DNA of 64,000 nucleotides from Anaerosphaera aminiphila DSM 21120 (GCF_900129925.1 NZ_FQXI01000012.1:1-64000), one strand, 5' to 3'; positions 7,705-16,289 are shown, numbered from the stretch's first letter. The notes: generated by a model from the sequence alone, not told the origin. Program-made: numbers and translations.

Positions 7705-8532
7705 CTACCTCCTAATTTTCATCTCTGGAAGCTCTATATTATTTTCTATAAATAGCTCTACAATTTTCTCTCTAAGTTCATATTCTACGTTAAACTGCTC
7801 TCCCGATTTAGTGTTAACTGACACCGTTATTTCATATCCTCTATCTGTATTATTTGTAACTCCCCAAATTCTTGGAGCGGAGAGTATTCTACTGTCTCCC
7901 TCTAAAAATACAATTTCTCTAGATAGTATATCTATAACTCTTTTGGGACTTTCAGATATATTCACGGGAATTACAACTTTTGCCCTTGCTACTCCCTTTT
8001 GTCTATTTGTAACTATTTCTATTTTCCCATTTGGAATTATGTGAACTTCTCCATTAAAGTCTCTAAGTGTGGTACTTCTTATTCCAAAGTCCTCCACATA
8101 GCCCTCATACTTTAATATCTCTACTAAATCTCCAACTCTATACTGGTCTTCAATTATTATAAAAAACCCGTTAATAACGTCCTTTATTAAGCTCTGCGCT
8201 CCAAACGAAATGGCAAGTGAGCCCACTCCAAAGGCTGCTATAATTGAAGATGTATTTAATCCCACTAAGTCCATGGAAAGTGTAAGTGCAAAGAAAAAGA
8301 TTATTACCTTTGTAACTTTATTTGCCAAGTTCATTATAGTTACTATTCTAGTATAGGAATTTCTCTTTTTAGCCTCTTTAGAACTTAAATTTTTCTCTAT
8401 AATAAAAGATATACACTTTGAAACAATAACTGCAAAGAGAAACACAATTCCTATTATTAATATTTTCCCAAAAATATTTAATTCTCCGCTATCTTTTTTC
8501 AGATATTGAGATATAAAACTAAAATACCTCAT
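7705..8532 (-). CDS. Small-conductance mechanosensitive channel (MscS family)
   Basis: A 275-residue membrane channel releasing osmolytes on hypo-osmotic shock. There are three N-terminal hydrophobic segments (about residues 22-45, 65-90 and 95-120), the pore-lining helix GVGSLAISFGAQSLIKDVIN with the Gly/Ala packing of MscS TM3, and then the beta domain (YRVGDLVEI...GYVEDFGIRSTTLRDFNGEVHIIPNG). Length is typical of short MscS proteins. It overlaps the upstream DUF5711 gene by ATGA and is followed after 2 bases by DUF951, so the three form one operon. Confidence 0.93.
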   Translation of the reverse strand: MRYFSFISQYLKKDSGELNIFGKILIIGIVFLFAVIVSKCISFIIEKNLSSKEAKKRNSYTRIVTIMNLANKVTKVIIFFFALTLSMDLVGLNTSSIIAAFGVGSLAISFGAQSLIKDVINGFFIIIEDQYRVGDLVEILKYEGYVEDFGIRSTTLRDFNGEVHIIPNGKIEIVTNRQKGVARAKVVIPVNISESPKRVIDILSREIVFLEGDSRILSAPRIWGVTNNTDRGYEITVSVNTKSGEQFNVEYELREKIVELFIENNIELPEMKIRR

Positions 8533-9602
8533 TTCTCCTCCTGTACACCTATTGGCTTACTATCCTCATTTAAATTTCTCTTGTCTATTATTTTATATGT
8601 GGTTACTACACCATTTCTAAGTGTTCCTATTGTAAGTCCAAAGAACTCAATTTTATCTACTGAATATCCAAACCTTGTATAGAACTGTGAATCACTTCCA
8701 AGTTCCCCACCTATATCACTGTTGCCATAGGCATAAATTGAATTTGAAACTTGAACTAAGCGATCTACATTTGCAGCAAGTATTTGCTTTGACTTCTCCT
8801 CAAGGTTAAAATTGTACTTTGAAAGTATTCCACTGTGAAGTAAATAAACATCTCTTCCCACTACTAAGACATCTGAAACATTTGGCACTTCTATGGATTT
8901 TTTTTCTCCACCTTTATATATATACATATTTTTATCTGTGACCATTAGTATTTCATGTTTAGAGGTGTAAAGATAGAGTGCTCCTTCTGATGTAAATTTT
9001 TCTGAACTCTTTTCTCCATATCCTTTCATATTTAATATACTTTGATATCCACTCGCATCTATAGTTAGTTCTGCAACTGCAAATTTAGACTTGTCATATA
9101 TGTCAAAAGTCATAATATTGTTTGGAGTTTTATATATTTCTTCAATACTTCCATCGCTGTTTAAAATACTGAGTATTTCATATTCGTCATTTTTCATATG
9201 CAGTACAATATATTTATTTAAGTACTTTATATTGTATAGGTCATCATCTAACTGTACTGTATTTAACAGTTCACCTGTGTCCTTATATTCATAGATTTTT
9301 TTTAAATCTGAATCGTATAAAAAGGCATAGTTATTGTCAAAGAACACTTCCAATTCTCTGTCTTTGGAGCTTATGCTCTTTATAAAATTAACATCTTTGT
9401 CGCAAAAATATAGCTTTTGTCCATCAAATATCATAACTCCATTAGTGCTTATATGAAAATCCGTTGCATTTTCCGTCACATTGGAAACTTTGTGTTCAAC
9501 AATTTCTCTGTTTTTAGCTATAGTTCCCCTATTTAAAAATACAAACAACAAAATTATAACTGTTATTGCCAATAAAATAGGTTTTATATATTTACGTACC
9601 AT
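8529..9602 (-). CDS. DUF5711-like membrane-anchored protein
   Basis: About 357 residues. The start is the ATG at 9602, preceded by GTGGAGG; the in-frame TTG at 9617 would lie upstream of that site. One N-terminal anchor (PILLAITVIILLFVFL) is followed by an extracytoplasmic domain with short repeated strands such as VMIFDGQKLYFCDKD and DNNYAFLYDSDLKKIYEY, a propeller-like pattern. This matches the DUF5711 type found near mscS in clostridia; function is unknown. It is the first gene of the DUF5711-mscS-DUF951 operon. Confidence 0.65.
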   Translation of the reverse strand: MVRKYIKPILLAITVIILLFVFLNRGTIAKNREIVEHKVSNVTENATDFHISTNGVMIFDGQKLYFCDKDVNFIKSISSKDRELEVFFDNNYAFLYDSDLKKIYEYKDTGELLNTVQLDDDLYNIKYLNKYIVLHMKNDEYEILSILNSDGSIEEIYKTPNNIMTFDIYDKSKFAVAELTIDASGYQSILNMKGYGEKSSEKFTSEGALYLYTSKHEILMVTDKNMYIYKGGEKKSIEVPNVSDVLVVGRDVYLLHSGILSKYNFNLEEKSKQILAANVDRLVQVSNSIYAYGNSDIGGELGSDSQFYTRFGYSVDKIEFFGLTIGTLRNGVVTTYKIIDKRNLNEDSKPIGVQEEK

Positions 9603-9676
9603 TTTATACCTCCACAAAAGTATTATAACATAGCTATTCTCAAAGATAAATTCTAAATAGTTCTCTAAAGTACATT

Positions 9677-9715
9677 AAAAAAGAGCATCTACAATTTTTT
9701 GTAGCGCCCTTTTTT
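9677..9715 (-). terminator. Terminator of the small SLH gene
   Basis: On the minus strand an imperfect stem (GGGCGCTAC with GTAGATGCTC, loop AAAAAATT) is followed by TTTTTT, directly downstream of the stop of the SLH gene at 9714. Confidence 0.65.
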
Positions 9716-10376
9716 AATTATAGAGATTTTGATCCCCGAACTTGATTTTGCTGTCTACTACCACTCTTTCTGCTGGAAGTCCATATCCATCCATCAATAG
9801 GTATAACATTTTGCAAACTTCTGCTCTAGAAATTCCATCATTAGGTCTCAATTGACCTGAATCACCACTTACTATCCCAAGCTTTACAAGAGCTCCTGCA
9901 TAACCCTTGTTATCTGACGACAATTTTGAAGCATCGTTAAATTGTTTTAATATAGCTGTATCTGGTTTAAGCTTGTACATATACCCCAGTATTCCCATAA
10001 CCTCTTGCCTAGTTATTGGATTGTTGGGATTTAATTTTCCTGTTGTGGGAGTTAGATATCCTGATTTTATAGCTTTTGAAACGTCTTTATAAAACCAATC
10101 TGATGTGGAAACATCTGCAAAAGTAACAGTGTAAGTCTTACTTAAATTAGCCATTGAGTTGACTATTTTATAAAACTCCACTCTAGAAATTTCTGCATCG
10201 GGTCTAAAACTATCAGACTCATATCCTGATACAAATCCTGCATCAGAAAGATTGTCGATATATTCAACCGCCCAGTGATTTCTAGTGTCTTGATACTTTT
10301 TTGCATATACATTTGAAGAACTAAATACAAATAAAAGAGCTAGTAGGACTAACAGCGTTTCCCTACCTTTTTTCAT
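9714..10376 (-). CDS. Small secreted SLH-domain protein
   Basis: A 220-residue exported protein consisting almost only of three S-layer homology repeats (about residues 28-85, 86-145 and 146-205), which bind pyruvylated secondary cell-wall polymer. A signal peptide (MKKGRETLLVLLALLFVFSS, cleavage after about VYA) precedes HWAVEYIDNLSDAGFVSGYE and SDSFRPDAEISRVEFYKIVN; later repeats show DWFYKDVSKAIKSGYL and LRPNDGISRAEVCKMLYLL. With no further domain it may be a wall-bound adaptor or structural protein. An extended -10 (TGATATAAT, 10417-10425 on the minus strand) lies upstream. Confidence 0.9.
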   Translation of the reverse strand: MKKGRETLLVLLALLFVFSSSNVYAKKYQDTRNHWAVEYIDNLSDAGFVSGYESDSFRPDAEISRVEFYKIVNSMANLSKTYTVTFADVSTSDWFYKDVSKAIKSGYLTPTTGKLNPNNPITRQEVMGILGYMYKLKPDTAILKQFNDASKLSSDNKGYAGALVKLGIVSGDSGQLRPNDGISRAEVCKMLYLLMDGYGLPAERVVVDSKIKFGDQNLYN

Positions 10377-10416
10377 TGCCCTTCACCTTTTCACTGTTAA
10401 CTTTTTTACTACTACC

Positions 10417-10425
10417 ATTATATCA
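10417..10425 (-). promoter_or_regulatory. Extended -10 promoter element for the small SLH gene
   Basis: On the minus strand TGATATAAT gives an extended -10, about 40 bases before the SLH start codon. No good -35 is visible at 17 bases, which extended -10 promoters tolerate. Confidence 0.5.
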
Positions 10426-10447
10426 GCAATACAGGCAATTTTTCTTT

Positions 10448-10519
10448 AAGATTGTGTTACAAAATCACACTTACTTGTAATACTGGTGACATATAGAAAG
10501 GCTACTATATGACAATCTT
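10448..10519. other. Palindromic three-way-junction element
   Basis: Three nested perfect inverted repeats fit one cloverleaf-like fold in 72 bases: outer arms AAGATTGT (10448-10455) and ACAATCTT (10512-10519); arm two TTACAA (10457-10462) with TTGTAA (10475-10480); arm three CATATAG (10490-10496) with CTATATG (10505-10511). It sits in the gap between yacP and the SLH gene. No T-run follows closely on either strand, so it is not an ordinary terminator. I recognise no riboswitch class. Confidence 0.6.
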
Positions 10520-10527
10520 TTGCAGTT

Positions 10528-11061
10528 TTAATTTATTTTTTTTCTCAATTTTTTTAACAGTTTAATATTTTCTTCATCCATAGATGAAATAGTATTTTCA
10601 GAGTTATCTTTTAAGATTTTTTGCTGTACTTCAATTTTTTTCATTGCGCTTTCCACTTCAATTTCAAACTCTCTTGCAGAAACTCTACTTCCTCCTCTTG
10701 ATAGTATTATTTGCTGCTCTATATTATCTGAGGTTGCAACTCGCACTCTTCTAACTCTTCCTATTTCATTTAGCTCGTGTTCAATAAAGTGGTCTGCCGT
10801 TTCAAATTCTCTAGTAAATACTACTGTAATTCCATTGTGGTGGTATATTGCTCCCGGGGATTTTTTTACCATATATCCGTCAAAAACCAATATTATCTGC
10901 TCTTTTGTAGTGTGAGAATACTCTGATAAAATATCTATTAACTTAATTCTCTGTTCTTCTAAAGTAATATTTAAATCTTTAAAGGCATTCCAATAGTTAA
11001 TAATATTGTATCCATCTACAAATAAATACTCTGTGTCTTTTTTATAGCGTAATTTTTTCAT
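10528..11061 (-). CDS. yacP: NYN-domain RNA-binding/nuclease protein (YacP/Rae1 family)
   Basis: A 177-residue PIN-like NYN-domain protein. Characteristic motifs are YLFVDGYNIINYW near the N-terminus, IILVFDGY about residue 60, VVFTREFETADHFIEHEL and VRVATSDNIEQQIILSRG, supplying conserved Asp residues of the active site. The B. subtilis family member Rae1 is a ribosome-associated endoribonuclease. The start codon overlaps the rlmB 3' end by 20 bases, as part of the conserved cysS-mrnC-rlmB-yacP cluster. sigH, which often follows yacP in Bacillus, is absent. Confidence 0.9.
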   Translation of the reverse strand: MKKLRYKKDTEYLFVDGYNIINYWNAFKDLNITLEEQRIKLIDILSEYSHTTKEQIILVFDGYMVKKSPGAIYHHNGITVVFTREFETADHFIEHELNEIGRVRRVRVATSDNIEQQIILSRGGSRVSAREFEIEVESAMKKIEVQQKILKDNSENTISSMDEENIKLLKKLRKKIN

Positions 11062-11764
11062 CTTGCCTTAACACTTCAAACATTAAAATTGAGGCTGCAC
11101 AGGAGGCATTTAGTGAGTTAATTTTCCCAATCATTGGTATTGATATTATCTCGTCACAGTTTTTCTTTACACTGTGTCCTAAACCCTTGGATTCATTCCC
11201 TATTACCAGACACACTTTTCCCTTTAAGTCCACTTTCGTATAGTTGACACCTTCCATGTCCGCTCCGTAGATCCAGTATCCCTCTTTTTTTAACTTTTCT
11301 ATTGCATTTGATAGATTGTTCTCTATTACTACGGAAATGTTTTCTATTGCCCCAGCTGAGCTCTTATATACTGCATCGTTTACATAGACAGACTTGTGCT
11401 TTGGAATTATAATTCCGTCAAATCCCGCTGCTTCCGCAGACCTTGCAATGGCGCCTAAGTTGTGAGGATCTTCTATTTTTTCAAGCATTAAAAGTCTTCC
11501 CGACGCTCCATTCATAACTTCTTCAAGAGTTTTATATTCATAACCACTTACAAGTGCCACAACACCTTGGTGATTTCCATCTTCGCTCATTTCATCAAGT
11601 TTCTTTTTATTTAATTCAGTGATTAAAATATTTTGTTCCTTTGCAAGAGCATATACTTTTTTCATTGAACCTTCAAAGTTTCCCTTTTGAACGTAGAGCT
11701 TATCTACCCTTTTATTTTTAAGTACTTCAATTACCGGATTTCTTCCGTATATATATTCCTTCAT
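11042..11764 (-). CDS. rlmB: 23S rRNA (guanosine-2'-O)-methyltransferase (TrmH/SpoU family)
   Basis: A 240-residue SPOUT methyltransferase. The N-terminal substrate-binding domain starts YIYGRNPVIEVLKN (about residues 3-75). The knotted catalytic domain carries motif 1 LEKIEDPHNLGAIARSAEAA, motif 2 VIGNESKGLG and motif 3 SIPMIGKINSLNASCAASIL, matching RlmB/TrmH enzymes that 2'-O-methylate G in 23S rRNA. The stop of thyX and this start share one base. The TrmH/RlmB family is certain, the exact rRNA site inferred. Confidence 0.93.
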   Translation of the reverse strand: MKEYIYGRNPVIEVLKNKRVDKLYVQKGNFEGSMKKVYALAKEQNILITELNKKKLDEMSEDGNHQGVVALVSGYEYKTLEEVMNGASGRLLMLEKIEDPHNLGAIARSAEAAGFDGIIIPKHKSVYVNDAVYKSSAGAIENISVVIENNLSNAIEKLKKEGYWIYGADMEGVNYTKVDLKGKVCLVIGNESKGLGHSVKKNCDEIISIPMIGKINSLNASCAASILMFEVLRQDEKITL

Positions 11765-12528
11765 TACTCACCTAAATTTCTAAAAAATTCTCTTACTTCT
11801 GTTATCTTTCCACAAGTCATTGCACCTTCTGGACAAGGTCCATTTACACAGCCCGGTCCTCCGTCTTTAAATAAAATCGGACTTATTTTTTTGCACTCTT
11901 TTAACATTTCTGTGGCAAGTTCTCTGATTTCCCACTGAGCTCTATTACAACATCTAAGTTCAAAGAAGTGAAGTAGAGTTCTCACATTCATAGTAAATAC
12001 TATCTTTGTCTCACAGGCATTTGGAAATACATATCTTGCATCTTCAATTGAATCTTTTTCAACTTTTTTTCTGGCTTTCTTTTCATCCATTCCGCCATCT
12101 ATTAACTCTTTTGACCTTTGAGTTATTAAAAGTTCAGTAATTTCTTGGTAAGCTTCCTTATCTTTTTGCATTATTTCCTTATATACTTTTAATGCCTCTT
12201 CATTTTTTGCAATCTCAGGTGGAATTATATATTCAAAATTATCAAGTCTTACATACCTTTGAGACTGTTGAGAATAGCTTGCTATTCTATGTCTTACAAG
12301 TTGGTGTGTAAGAGTTCTTGAAACTCCTTCAACAGCAAATGTAAAACTTGCATGCTCTAACGGAGAAGCATGAGAAAAACTCATTAACATATTTAAAAAT
12401 TTGTCTCTATTTTCAACTGTCATCTTTTCTCTTATTTCATCTACCCCAACAGCAGAATAACAAAGTTTTGCAGCCTGAGCTATAACCTCTTCCGGATTTG
12501 GTGTGTTAGCTATAATTTCAACCTTCAT
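11764..12528 (-). CDS. thyX: FAD-dependent thymidylate synthase
   Basis: Makes dTMP from dUMP using methylene-THF, FAD and NADPH. The 254-residue protein has the ThyX signature [15 protein letters not shown] at about residues 79-93 (RHRxxxxxxxS), [12 protein letters not shown] upstream, and [16 protein letters not shown] near the C-terminus. It overlaps mrnC by 11 bases and abuts rlmB, so it is inserted within the usual cysS-mrnC-rlmB-yacP order. No thyA is seen in the window, so this may be the cell's thymidylate synthase. Confidence 0.96.
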   Translation of the reverse strand: MKVEIIANTPNPEEVIAQAAKLCYSAVGVDEIREKMTVENRDKFLNMLMSFSHASPLEHASFTFAVEGVSRTLTHQLVRHRIASYSQQSQRYVRLDNFEYIIPPEIAKNEEALKVYKEIMQKDKEAYQEITELLITQRSKELIDGGMDEKKARKKVEKDSIEDARYVFPNACETKIVFTMNVRTLLHFFELRCCNRAQWEIRELATEMLKECKKISPILFKDGGPGCVNGPCPEGAMTCGKITEVREFFRNLGE

Positions 12529-12943
12529 TTTTATACCCCTCCATCATTTCAAAAAGTTCTAAAATTCTATTTCCCCTGTTTAACAAATATAAATATCCAA
12601 ATAAGCTCTCAAGTCCCGTTGCCTCTCTGTAGTCACTTACATTTGCATTTTTAGGCATTGTATTGGACTTTGCATTTCTGCCTCTCTTATAAACCATAAA
12701 TTCTTCTTCAGTCAAGTTGTCTTTTAATTTTTTCATTAAATCTGACTGCCCTTTTGCCTTTACATATTCTATGGCCTCAATGTGAAGTTTCTTTGGATTT
12801 TTATTCTTATTTAATATATGCGTTCTAACTAAGAGTTCAAAAACCGCATCTCCCAAAAAAGCAAGAGCAAGAGGAGAAAGCTCTCTTATTGAGTTTTCAT
12901 TATAATCCCTTGCCACTTGCAAAAACATTAAATTCTCTTCCAT
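12518..12943 (-). CDS. mrnC: Mini-ribonuclease 3
   Basis: A 141-residue RNase III-like nuclease without the dsRNA-binding domain, processing the ends of 23S rRNA precursors in Firmicutes. The motif [19 protein letters not shown] contains the catalytic Asp, and [34 protein letters not shown] covers the second conserved acidic block (quoted in part from two adjacent stretches). Length and position directly after cysS (16-base overlap) are classic. Confidence 0.93.
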   Translation of the reverse strand: MEENLMFLQVARDYNENSIRELSPLALAFLGDAVFELLVRTHILNKNKNPKKLHIEAIEYVKAKGQSDLMKKLKDNLTEEEFMVYKRGRNAKSNTMPKNANVSDYREATGLESLFGYLYLLNRGNRILELFEMMEGYKNEG

Positions 12944-14325
12944 TTTGTTCCAGTCCTTGTGTCTTCTATTGAAATGTTCTTTGACAATAGTATATCTCTA
13001 ATTTCATCAGCTCTTTTAAAGTCTTTGTTCTTTCTTGCGTCTTCTCTTTCTCTTATTAAGTCCTCTACTTCAGCGTCAATATTTTCTTCTTTTATCTCCA
13101 ATATTCCAAGTACCTTTGTAAGTTTTAAAAGCGTACTATCTGCTATTTCCACTATTTTTCTATTGGAATCCTCTCCCAGTGACACGTTTATTAACTTTAC
13201 TATATTAAATACAGCAGTAATTGCATCTGCAGTATTTAAGTCGTCGTCCATAGAGTCTTCAAACATTTTTACATTACCATCTATTTCATATATAAATTTT
13301 TTGTCTTCCTCTGAAAGTTCTCTATTTTCAGTACTGTCTATTAAACTGTCTAACTTGTCCTTTGCATTGTAAATTCTCTCCAGAGAGTTCTTTGTCTGCT
13401 CCATTACCTCTCTTGAAAAGTTAATTGGTGAGCGATAGTGACTGCTAATTAAGAAAAACCTAAGCACTTCAAGGTCAAATTCCTTTGAAACTTCTCTAAC
13501 TGTAAAAAAGTTCCCAAGGGATTTACTCATTTTTTCATTGTCTATAGTAATCATTCCATTGTGAAGCCAGTAATTTGCAAAAGTTACTCCATTACAAGCT
13601 TCTGATTGAGCTATTTCATTTTCATGGTGAGGAAATTGTAAATCTTCTCCACCAGAGTGAATATCTATAGTAACACCTAGAAGTTCCTTTGCCATTACAG
13701 AACACTCTATGTGCCATCCTGGTCTACCTTGACCCCAAGGCGCATCCCAATAAGGTTCATTTTCTTTTCTGGCTTTCCAAAGGGCAAAGTCAGCCGGACT
13801 TCTCTTAATTGCAGATACGTCAACTCTTGCTCCGGAAATTAAATCATCTAATTTTTTGTGGGACAACTTGCCATAGTCCTTTGCAGCCTCAATATTAAAG
13901 TAGACATCTCCCTCTGAAACATAGGCAGCATCTTTATCTAAGAGTGTTTGAATAAATACAATCATCTCATCTACATAATTTGTAGCCCTTGGATTAATAG
14001 TATCGTAGTCATACAGGTGAAGACCACCTGCATCAATTTTAAACTCCTCAATATATCTGTCGGCAACTTCTTGGACAGTAGTTCCCTCATCATTTGCCTT
14101 GTTTATTAACTTATCATCAATATCTGTAAAGTTTACAACGAACTTAACTTCATATCCCTTGTATATAAAATATCTTCTCAATGTGTCAAAAACACTAAGG
14201 GGTCTGGCATTTCCAACGTGTATTAAGTTATACACTGTAGGTCCACAGTTGTACATTGTAACAAGCCCCTCTTTTATAGGTACAAATTCTTCTTTTTTTC
14301 TCGTAAGTGTATTATATAATTTCAT
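12928..14325 (-). CDS. cysS: Cysteinyl-tRNA synthetase
   Basis: A class I aminoacyl-tRNA synthetase of 465 residues. I take the ATG at 14325 (MKLYNTLTRKKEEFVPI) after GGGAGG; a TTG at 14337 lies before that site. Visible are the Zn/Cys-binding YNCGPTVYN, the HIGH-like HVGNARPLSVFD, the Zn ligands WHIECSVM and the KMSKSLGN signature at about residue 265. It heads the cysS-mrnC-thyX-rlmB-yacP operon. I find no T-box leader upstream; instead a terminator hairpin for the Nudix gene lies 26 bases before the start. Confidence 0.96.
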   Translation of the reverse strand: MKLYNTLTRKKEEFVPIKEGLVTMYNCGPTVYNLIHVGNARPLSVFDTLRRYFIYKGYEVKFVVNFTDIDDKLINKANDEGTTVQEVADRYIEEFKIDAGGLHLYDYDTINPRATNYVDEMIVFIQTLLDKDAAYVSEGDVYFNIEAAKDYGKLSHKKLDDLISGARVDVSAIKRSPADFALWKARKENEPYWDAPWGQGRPGWHIECSVMAKELLGVTIDIHSGGEDLQFPHHENEIAQSEACNGVTFANYWLHNGMITIDNEKMSKSLGNFFTVREVSKEFDLEVLRFFLISSHYRSPINFSREVMEQTKNSLERIYNAKDKLDSLIDSTENRELSEEDKKFIYEIDGNVKMFEDSMDDDLNTADAITAVFNIVKLINVSLGEDSNRKIVEIADSTLLKLTKVLGILEIKEENIDAEVEDLIREREDARKNKDFKRADEIRDILLSKNISIEDTRTGTKWKRI

Positions 14326-14350
14326 AGTACCTCCCAAAACTCCATATATT

Positions 14351-14374
14351 AAAAAAAGTCTCCATTTTAGAGAC
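14351..14374 (-). terminator. Terminator hairpin between the Nudix gene and cysS
   Basis: On the minus strand GTCTC and GAGAC arms around a 7-base loop (14358-14374) are followed by TTTTTTT. It ends the Nudix transcript but is only about 26 bases before the cysS ATG. A possible promoter (TTGAGA, 16 bases, TATAAA, roughly 14389-14416 on the minus strand) lies upstream of it, so the hairpin might also lie in the cysS leader. Confidence 0.65.
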
Positions 14375-14467
14375 GTTTACATCGGTTTTTTTATAGGCAT
14401 TGACAACTATATCTCAAACCTAAATATATCTTTATTGCCCAAAACCTAAATATCATCTTCAATTATT

Positions 14468-14980
14468 TTATATTAAATAGGGTATTTTTTCAACAGACTT
14501 AAAGAATTTATCATAATAATCAAGATATATCATCTCACCGCTTTTAATTAACTTCTTTATTTCTTCAGAAGATACTATTTTTGCCTCTGATACCTCTTCT
14601 TTTTGAAGAACTAAATCATCTATGTTAATTTCCCTGTCAATTAAATATATATAAAAAATACTGTAGTCCTCTACAACAATTCTCTTAAGGCGAATTTTAT
14701 CACTTGAAACATCTATACCCAACTCTTCTTTAACTTCTCTAATTATTCCATCTCTAGGTTCTTCCCCTGCAAGCACAGAACCTCCCGCTGAGCAATACCA
14801 CATATTTGGAAACAGTTTTTTATTTGCACTTCTTCTTTGAATTAAAAATTCATTTTCTCCGCACCTAATCCAGCTTTCCACTACCAGGTGATATTCTCCC
14901 CTTAAAAGAAGCTGTCCTTTTTTAATTATCTTGTTTTTCTTTTTGCCTTTTTCATTATAAATGTCCCAAAATTCCGCCAC
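14468..14980 (-). CDS. Nudix hydrolase
   Basis: A 170-residue protein with a full Nudix box: GGSVLAGEEPRD followed by GIIREVKEELGI (the GX5EX7REUXEEXGU pattern) at about residues 66-88. The N-terminus (WDIYNEKGKKKN...LLRGEYHLVVESWI) and RRSANKKLFPNMWYCSAGG resemble the isopentenyl-diphosphate-isomerase-like Nudix branch, whose members hydrolyse varied nucleoside diphosphate derivatives. The true substrate is unknown. A GTG start follows AAAGGGTGAG. It is monocistronic with a terminator before cysS. Confidence 0.85.
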   Translation of the reverse strand: MAEFWDIYNEKGKKKNKIIKKGQLLLRGEYHLVVESWIRCGENEFLIQRRSANKKLFPNMWYCSAGGSVLAGEEPRDGIIREVKEELGIDVSSDKIRLKRIVVEDYSIFYIYLIDREINIDDLVLQKEEVSEAKIVSSEEIKKLIKSGEMIYLDYYDKFFKSVEKIPYLI

Positions 14981-15070
14981 ATTAACTCACCCTTTAAATA
15001 AGTATATCAATTTAAAAAGCGAATGTAAATTATATAAGCACATATTCTAAAAACAACTTAAAATTTAACT

Positions 15071-15104
15071 AAACTGTTGGTTTACTAAAGTAAACTAGAA
15101 GTTT
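15071..15104. promoter_or_regulatory. 34-bp interrupted palindrome upstream of the XRE gene (candidate operator)
   Basis: A symmetric sequence centred at 15087.5 has inner arms GTTTACT and AGTAAAC separated by AA, and outer arms AAACT and AGTTT in register. It immediately precedes the -35 of the XRE gene promoter, a position suited to autoregulation by the encoded regulator. Confidence 0.55.
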
Positions 15105-15105
15105 C

Positions 15106-15134
15106 TTGCCTTAAACTATTCCACTGTATATACT
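15106..15134 (+). promoter_or_regulatory. Sigma-A promoter of the XRE gene
   Basis: TTGCCT at 15106-15111, a 17-base spacer and TATACT at 15129-15134, followed by the GGAGGT ribosome binding site and the start at 15161. Confidence 0.65.
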
Positions 15135-15160
15135 TATTTTACTACATTGGAGGTATTATT

Positions 15161-15562
15161 ATGGAAAACAAAACACTTGGCAAAGTAATTTTGTCACTTA
15201 GAAAAGAAAAAAATATGACACAACAAGAACTTGCCGAAAAATTAAATATAACAGATAAAGCAATTTCAAAATGGGAAAGAGATTTATCTTATCCGGATAT
15301 AGATTCCCTTCCAAAAATTGCAGAAATCTTTGATATTTCAATAGATGAGCTTTTAAAAGTTAAAATTACAAAACCGGAAGAAGAAAATATCTTTGAAAAA
15401 AATAGAGACTTGATAAATCTCATACTAAAAGCAGTATCACTTGCCATGGGTGTAGCCGTAGTCGTACTCTCCATACTTAAGAGTATTGACCCAAGTTCAG
15501 GACTTACTTTGCTGGCAATAGCAGTTACTTGTATTGGGATCTTACTTTTAAGGGAAAATTAA
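15161..15562 (+). CDS. XRE-family regulator with C-terminal membrane segments
   Basis: A 133-residue protein. Residues 5-60 form an HTH_3/Cro-like domain (LGKVILSLRKEKNMTQQELA, KLNITDKAISKWERDLSYPD, DIDSLPKIAEIFDISIDELL). Two hydrophobic segments follow (about 88-107 and 113-130), so the regulator is probably membrane-tethered, a common architecture in Firmicutes. It stands alone with its own promoter and a large palindrome upstream, suggesting autoregulation. The target genes and signal are unknown. Confidence 0.85.
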   Translation: MENKTLGKVILSLRKEKNMTQQELAEKLNITDKAISKWERDLSYPDIDSLPKIAEIFDISIDELLKVKITKPEEENIFEKNRDLINLILKAVSLAMGVAVVVLSILKSIDPSSGLTLLAIAVTCIGILLLREN

Positions 15563-15725
15563 TAAGTTATTTCATGAAAGTTTAATTTGTAAAATATACT
15601 AACCCTGTAACTGTAAAAAGTAAATTCTATTTACCCCTTTATTTAATTTAATGTAATTTAGTCCAAATTAAAATATGTGATACAATTTTGTTAAATTAAT
15701 ATTTAAATTTAGAGGAGGGGATTTT

Positions 15726-16202
15726 TTGAATAAAAAGAAATTGTTTTTTAGGCTGGTATTATTAATGCTGATTTTATTTTCAGTAAAGAAAGTTTTCTTC
15801 TCCTACCCTGATATAATTACAAGCTCTCCAGAAGAAGCAATTACCGACTTAGACCAACTGGGCCCTCGAACTGAAAGACTAGCTCATAAATTTTTAGAAA
15901 AGTGTGCAAATGAAGGACTGCCTGTGAGAATAATAGAAACCTACAGAACTAAAGAGCGTCAAGAGTACCTATATAGCTTGGGAAGAGATATACCCGGAGA
16001 TGTAGTAACTTGGACAAAGAACAGCAAACACACCAATAGAAGAGCCTTTGATATCGTTAAAGATATTCCGGGTCAGTACTACAGTGACGAAAACTTTTTT
16101 AGAAGATGTGCAGAAATCGGCGAGAGCATAGGTCTTGAAGCCGGCTATTACTGGAAGGTTCAAGATAGCGGTCACTTTGAAAATAATGGTCTTGTAAAAT
16201 AA
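15726..16202 (+). CDS. Membrane-anchored M15-like (L-Ala-D-Glu/D-Ala-D-Ala) peptidase
   Basis: A 158-residue protein. The start is a TTG at 15726, six bases after GAGGAGGGG. An N-terminal hydrophobic anchor (LFFRLVLLMLILFSV) precedes a VanY/Ply500-like domain: RIIETYRTKERQEYLYSLGR, then SKHTNRRAFDIV carrying the H-x6-D zinc pair, and a distal DSGHFE with the third zinc ligand. Such enzymes trim or cleave the stem peptide of peptidoglycan. It is monocistronic, ending before the bidirectional terminator shared with pyrG. Confidence 0.8.
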   Translation: MNKKKLFFRLVLLMLILFSVKKVFFSYPDIITSSPEEAITDLDQLGPRTERLAHKFLEKCANEGLPVRIIETYRTKERQEYLYSLGRDIPGDVVTWTKNSKHTNRRAFDIVKDIPGQYYSDENFFRRCAEIGESIGLEAGYYWKVQDSGHFENNGLVK

Positions 16203-16254
16203 GTATTCCCTTAAAAACAATTACGTAGAAATATTATATTTTATTTTATATTAC

Positions 16255-16284
16255 AAAAGGCGTCTTTAAATTAGACGCCTTTTA
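16255..16284. terminator. Bidirectional terminator between the M15 peptidase and pyrG
   Basis: Perfect arms AAAAGGCGTCT and AGACGCCTTTT with a 7-base loop; A/T runs on both flanks serve both converging genes. Confidence 0.9.
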
Positions 16285-16289
16285 ATAAT

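Noticed and set aside
14326-14467. T-box leader for cysS
   Set aside because: No specifier stem, no T-box consensus (TGGNACCGCG) and too little room after the Nudix gene.
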